64,000 nucleotides of DNA from contig NZ_JAKKDU010000011.1 in assembly GCF_021728535.1 (NCBI RefSeq), forward strand, positions 84,121 through 148,120, written 5' to 3'. Position numbers and translations under genes: made by a program. The notes below the pieces were generated by a model. That model saw only the letters and a list, made by a program, of their open reading frames with translations. It had not been told where the DNA came from and searched no databases. Within the stretch, counting starts at the first letter, position 1. Every line of letters starts with the position of its first letter. This document shows, piece by piece, positions 62,838-64,000 of the stretch. Origin of the DNA: Wocania arenilitoris (GTDB lineage Bacteria; Bacteroidota; Bacteroidia; Flavobacteriales; Flavobacteriaceae).

Positions 62838-64000
62838 ATGAAAAAAACATTCAGTTCATTAATTATAGTAATAGCATTGTTTGCAATTGCCCTTTCTTGC
62901 AAACAAAAAGAAGAAAAAGATGAGAAGTCTGGCACAAGCTTGAAATACGTAATGGATTTTGTTCATAATAATCCAGGACTTCCCCCTCGTGTTTCTAAAT
63001 TTAACAATACACAATTCTTGGAATCGCTTGGTTATGGTGGCATTACGCCACATTGGTTTGTGCAATGCGGCATTACTTACGATTCTTTGGAAGAAGGGAT
63101 AGTACCTGAAGGTTCTGAAGAGAGAGAATGGATATTGGCTAATGCTAAAAAATTAAAACAGCAGATAAGAGAAGCGAAAAAAGCAGACATTGATCTATGT
63201 CCGTTTACAGATTTTCTGGTAGTGCCTAAATCAGTTTGGGAAAAGTATGGTAAACAAATGGTTGCCGATGAATTTATAGATAAAGTGGATTCAGAAAACT
63301 ATCGAAAGCCCGACATCAGGAAAGAAATGACCAAGAAAATTTTGAGAATTCAGTTGGATGAGATTTTCAATACTTTTCCAGAACTGGATGGGCTTGTTCT
63401 TCGTTTTGGAGAAACCTATCTGCACGATACGCCTTTTCATTTGGGTAATAGCCCGATTAGAGGAGGAGAATTAAGTATTCCTGATCATGTTGAATTAATT
63501 AAATTGTTGAGGGAAGAGGTGTGTGTGAAAAGAGATAAAAAATTGTTTTACAGAAATTGGGTTCATGATGTTTTTCAATATAATCTTTCAACCTATTTGG
63601 CGGTAACTAACCAGGTAGAACCCCACCCCAATTTAATTTTTTCAATTAAGCATACTCGTGGTGATTTTCTCCGAACACATGATTTTAACCAGATTCTTGG
63701 AAAAGGAAAACATCAACAGATCGTGGAGGTTCAATGTCAGCGAGAGTATGAAGGGAAGCAGGCTCATCCCAATTACATTGCAAAAGGTGTGATTGAAGGT
63801 TTTGAAGAGTATGATTATCTTATGGAGCCAGAACAAACCCAATGCTTGAATGATATAAAAGATTCCAGTATATTTGCTGGTGTTTGGACCTGGTCTCGTG
63901 GGGGAGGCTGGCTGGGGCCTCATTTAAAAAATGAGTTTTGGGCAGAACAGAATGCTTACGTAATGTCTAAATGGGCGCAAAATACCAGCAGGTCTGAAGA
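62838..64000 (+). CDS. Lipoprotein of unknown family, putative carbohydrate-active barrel (3' end outside window)
   Basis: The frame starts at ATG 62838, 7 bp after the GH3 stop, and is open to the window edge, giving at least 387 residues. It begins with a lipobox leader (IALFAIALSC, Cys20). Visible barrel-like segments are LESLGYGGITPHWFVQCG, ADIDLCPFTDFLVVP, ELDGLVLRFGETYLHDTPFH, RNWVHDVFQY and VWTWSRGGGWLGPH; the Glu in RFGETY is a possible catalytic residue. I do not recognise the family. Its co-location with GH3 suggests a role on the same glycan. Size and C-terminal architecture cannot be judged. Confidence 0.75.
   Translation, partial: MKKTFSSLIIVIALFAIALSCKQKEEKDEKSGTSLKYVMDFVHNNPGLPPRVSKFNNTQFLESLGYGGITPHWFVQCGITYDSLEEGIVPEGSEEREWILANAKKLKQQIREAKKADIDLCPFTDFLVVPKSVWEKYGKQMVADEFIDKVDSENYRKPDIRKEMTKKILRIQLDEIFNTFPELDGLVLRFGETYLHDTPFHLGNSPIRGGELSIPDHVELIKLLREEVCVKRDKKLFYRNWVHDVFQYNLSTYLAVTNQVEPHPNLIFSIKHTRGDFLRTHDFNQILGKGKHQQIVEVQCQREYEGKQAHPNYIAKGVIEGFEEYDYLMEPEQTQCLNDIKDSSIFAGVWTWSRGGGWLGPHLKNEFWAEQNAYVMSKWAQNTSRSE

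Noticed and set aside
1..64000. CRISPR array, tRNA, rRNA or prophage genes
   Set aside because: No regularly spaced repeats, clover-leaf sequences, ribosomal RNA motifs or phage structural genes were seen.

Overview
The window looks like a chromosomal accessory region of a marine-type member of the Bacteroidota, most likely a flavobacterium. The support is low G+C DNA, two SusC/SusD pairs, many secreted or lipobox-bearing glycoside hydrolases, a FecI/FecR pair beside a SusC with an STN domain, A-rich leaders without Shine-Dalgarno sequences, and insertion-sequence remnants. No rRNA, tRNA or CRISPR was seen.

Layout. 1-5014 (+): the 3' end of a GH20 hexosaminidase, an unexplained 0.33-kb stretch, a truncated sodium:solute symporter pseudogene, a myo-inositol oxygenase interrupted by two stop codons, and a four-domain GH29 fucosidase lipoprotein. 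5142-6041: a 0.9-kb IS630-type element. 6189-15362 (-): GH92 alpha-mannosidase, secreted unknown, NagX/DUF5009-like membrane protein, a broken GH92 tail, a second GH92, and a phosphodiesterase/pyrophosphatase fused to CHB_HEX and PA14-like domains. 15478-34344 (-): terminator, SusD, SusC, metallophosphatase, HAD phosphatase, Na+/solute symporter, the full myo-inositol catabolic set (iolD, iolG, iolE, iolA, iolC, iolB, iolJ-type aldolase) and a LacI regulator. 34629-36461 (+): a fused GDPD/PLC-like phosphodiesterase and alkaline phosphatase, followed by a truncated EEP-family phosphatase gene and two IS630 remnants. 37362-39926 (-): a second GH29 and a TIM-barrel-like lipoprotein. 40083-48656: AraC regulators (one broken), FecI, FecR, SusC with STN domain, SusD. 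49074-64000 (+): a putative glycosidase of unrecognised family, then a tight run of RraA-like, NIPSNAP, solute-binding-like, MBL-fold, three SDR and enolase-superfamily genes, GalM, a sugar MFS porter, GH3, and a partial lipoprotein.

How the genes may work together. Three near-identical LacI-type palindromes (20393, 33271, 34510) lie upstream of susC, of the iol operon, and between lacI and the phosphodiesterase-phosphatase fusion. This suggests one regulon in which phosphodiesters of inositol are imported and cut outside the cytoplasm, the freed myo-inositol enters through the SSS symporter, and the Iol enzymes convert it to central metabolites. With GH92 mannosidases adjacent, the natural substrate could be a mannosylated inositol phospholipid or GPI-type glycan. 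That is inference. The second notable unit, 51473-60648, looks like a non-phosphorylative oxidative sugar pathway (epimerase, dehydrogenases, possible lactonase, dehydratase, RraA-type lyase) fed by an MFS porter. It includes a solute-binding-like protein with no signal peptide and no ABC permease.

Several genes are broken, some by substitutions to stop codons and some by single-base changes, a few of them in homopolymers that could also be sequencing errors.
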